Source: a bacterium (GTDB taxonomy: Bacteria; Margulisbacteria; Marinamargulisbacteria; SXXA01). From it: DNA of 6,089 bases. Numbering within the stretch: position 1 is the first letter of the stretch; each line of letters starts with the position of its first letter. The stretch is taken from assembly GCA_018402095.1 (NCBI GenBank), contig JAGYJO010000089.1:1-6089 (forward strand). Direction: 5' to 3'. The notes beneath the pieces are model-generated. The model was given only the letters and a program-made list of their open reading frames with translations, was not told where the DNA came from and did no database searches. Position numbers and translations under genes: made by a program. Below are positions 6,089-6,089 of this stretch, piece by piece.

Positions 6089-6089
6089 G

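Overview
The window reads as a stretch of chromosome from a diderm, LPS-making bacterium of moderate GC. It carries lpxC, the committed step of lipid A synthesis, and the end of a class II HMG-CoA reductase, which points to a mevalonate pathway. A tyrosine phosphatase of the classical eukaryotic-like type sits beside lpxC. This combination suggests a host- or protist-associated or otherwise unusual lineage. I cannot name the taxon from sequence alone. The LpxC is short (275 aa) and to my eye closer to cyanobacterial or Margulisbacteria-type LpxC than to the enterobacterial enzyme, but that is an impression and not a search result.

Layout: one plus-strand gene enters from the left edge (3-479, C-terminal part of HMG-CoA reductase). 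It converges on a run of minus-strand genes that fill the rest of the window. Read in their own direction (right to left) these are: a TetA-like major facilitator transporter (5948-4773); lpxC (4776-3949), which overlaps the transporter by ATGA; a tyrosine phosphatase gene broken by two compensating single-base frame shifts (3885-2623); a small polytopic membrane protein with two similar halves (2583-1993); a 263-base spacer holding a relic of lpxC-like sequence and a perfect 11-bp inverted repeat; and an unrecognised 402-aa protein with a good ribosome binding site and a GTG start (1729-521).

How they relate: the transporter and lpxC look translationally coupled, probably from a promoter that overlaps the annotated transporter start. 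That overlap argues for a start 15 bases further in. The phosphatase, the membrane protein and the 402-aa protein do not form a recognisable pathway with lpxC. They look like accessory, lineage-specific genes. The region between lpxC and the HMG-CoA reductase gene shows signs of decay and rearrangement: a frameshifted gene, an lpxC fragment away from lpxC, and an HMG-CoA reductase missing its usual C-terminal tail.

I found no RNA genes, CRISPR array, insertion sequence or convincing intrinsic terminator. I see no clear new system. The most noteworthy points are the phosphatase with its double frameshift, the lpxC relic, and the altered HMG-CoA reductase.
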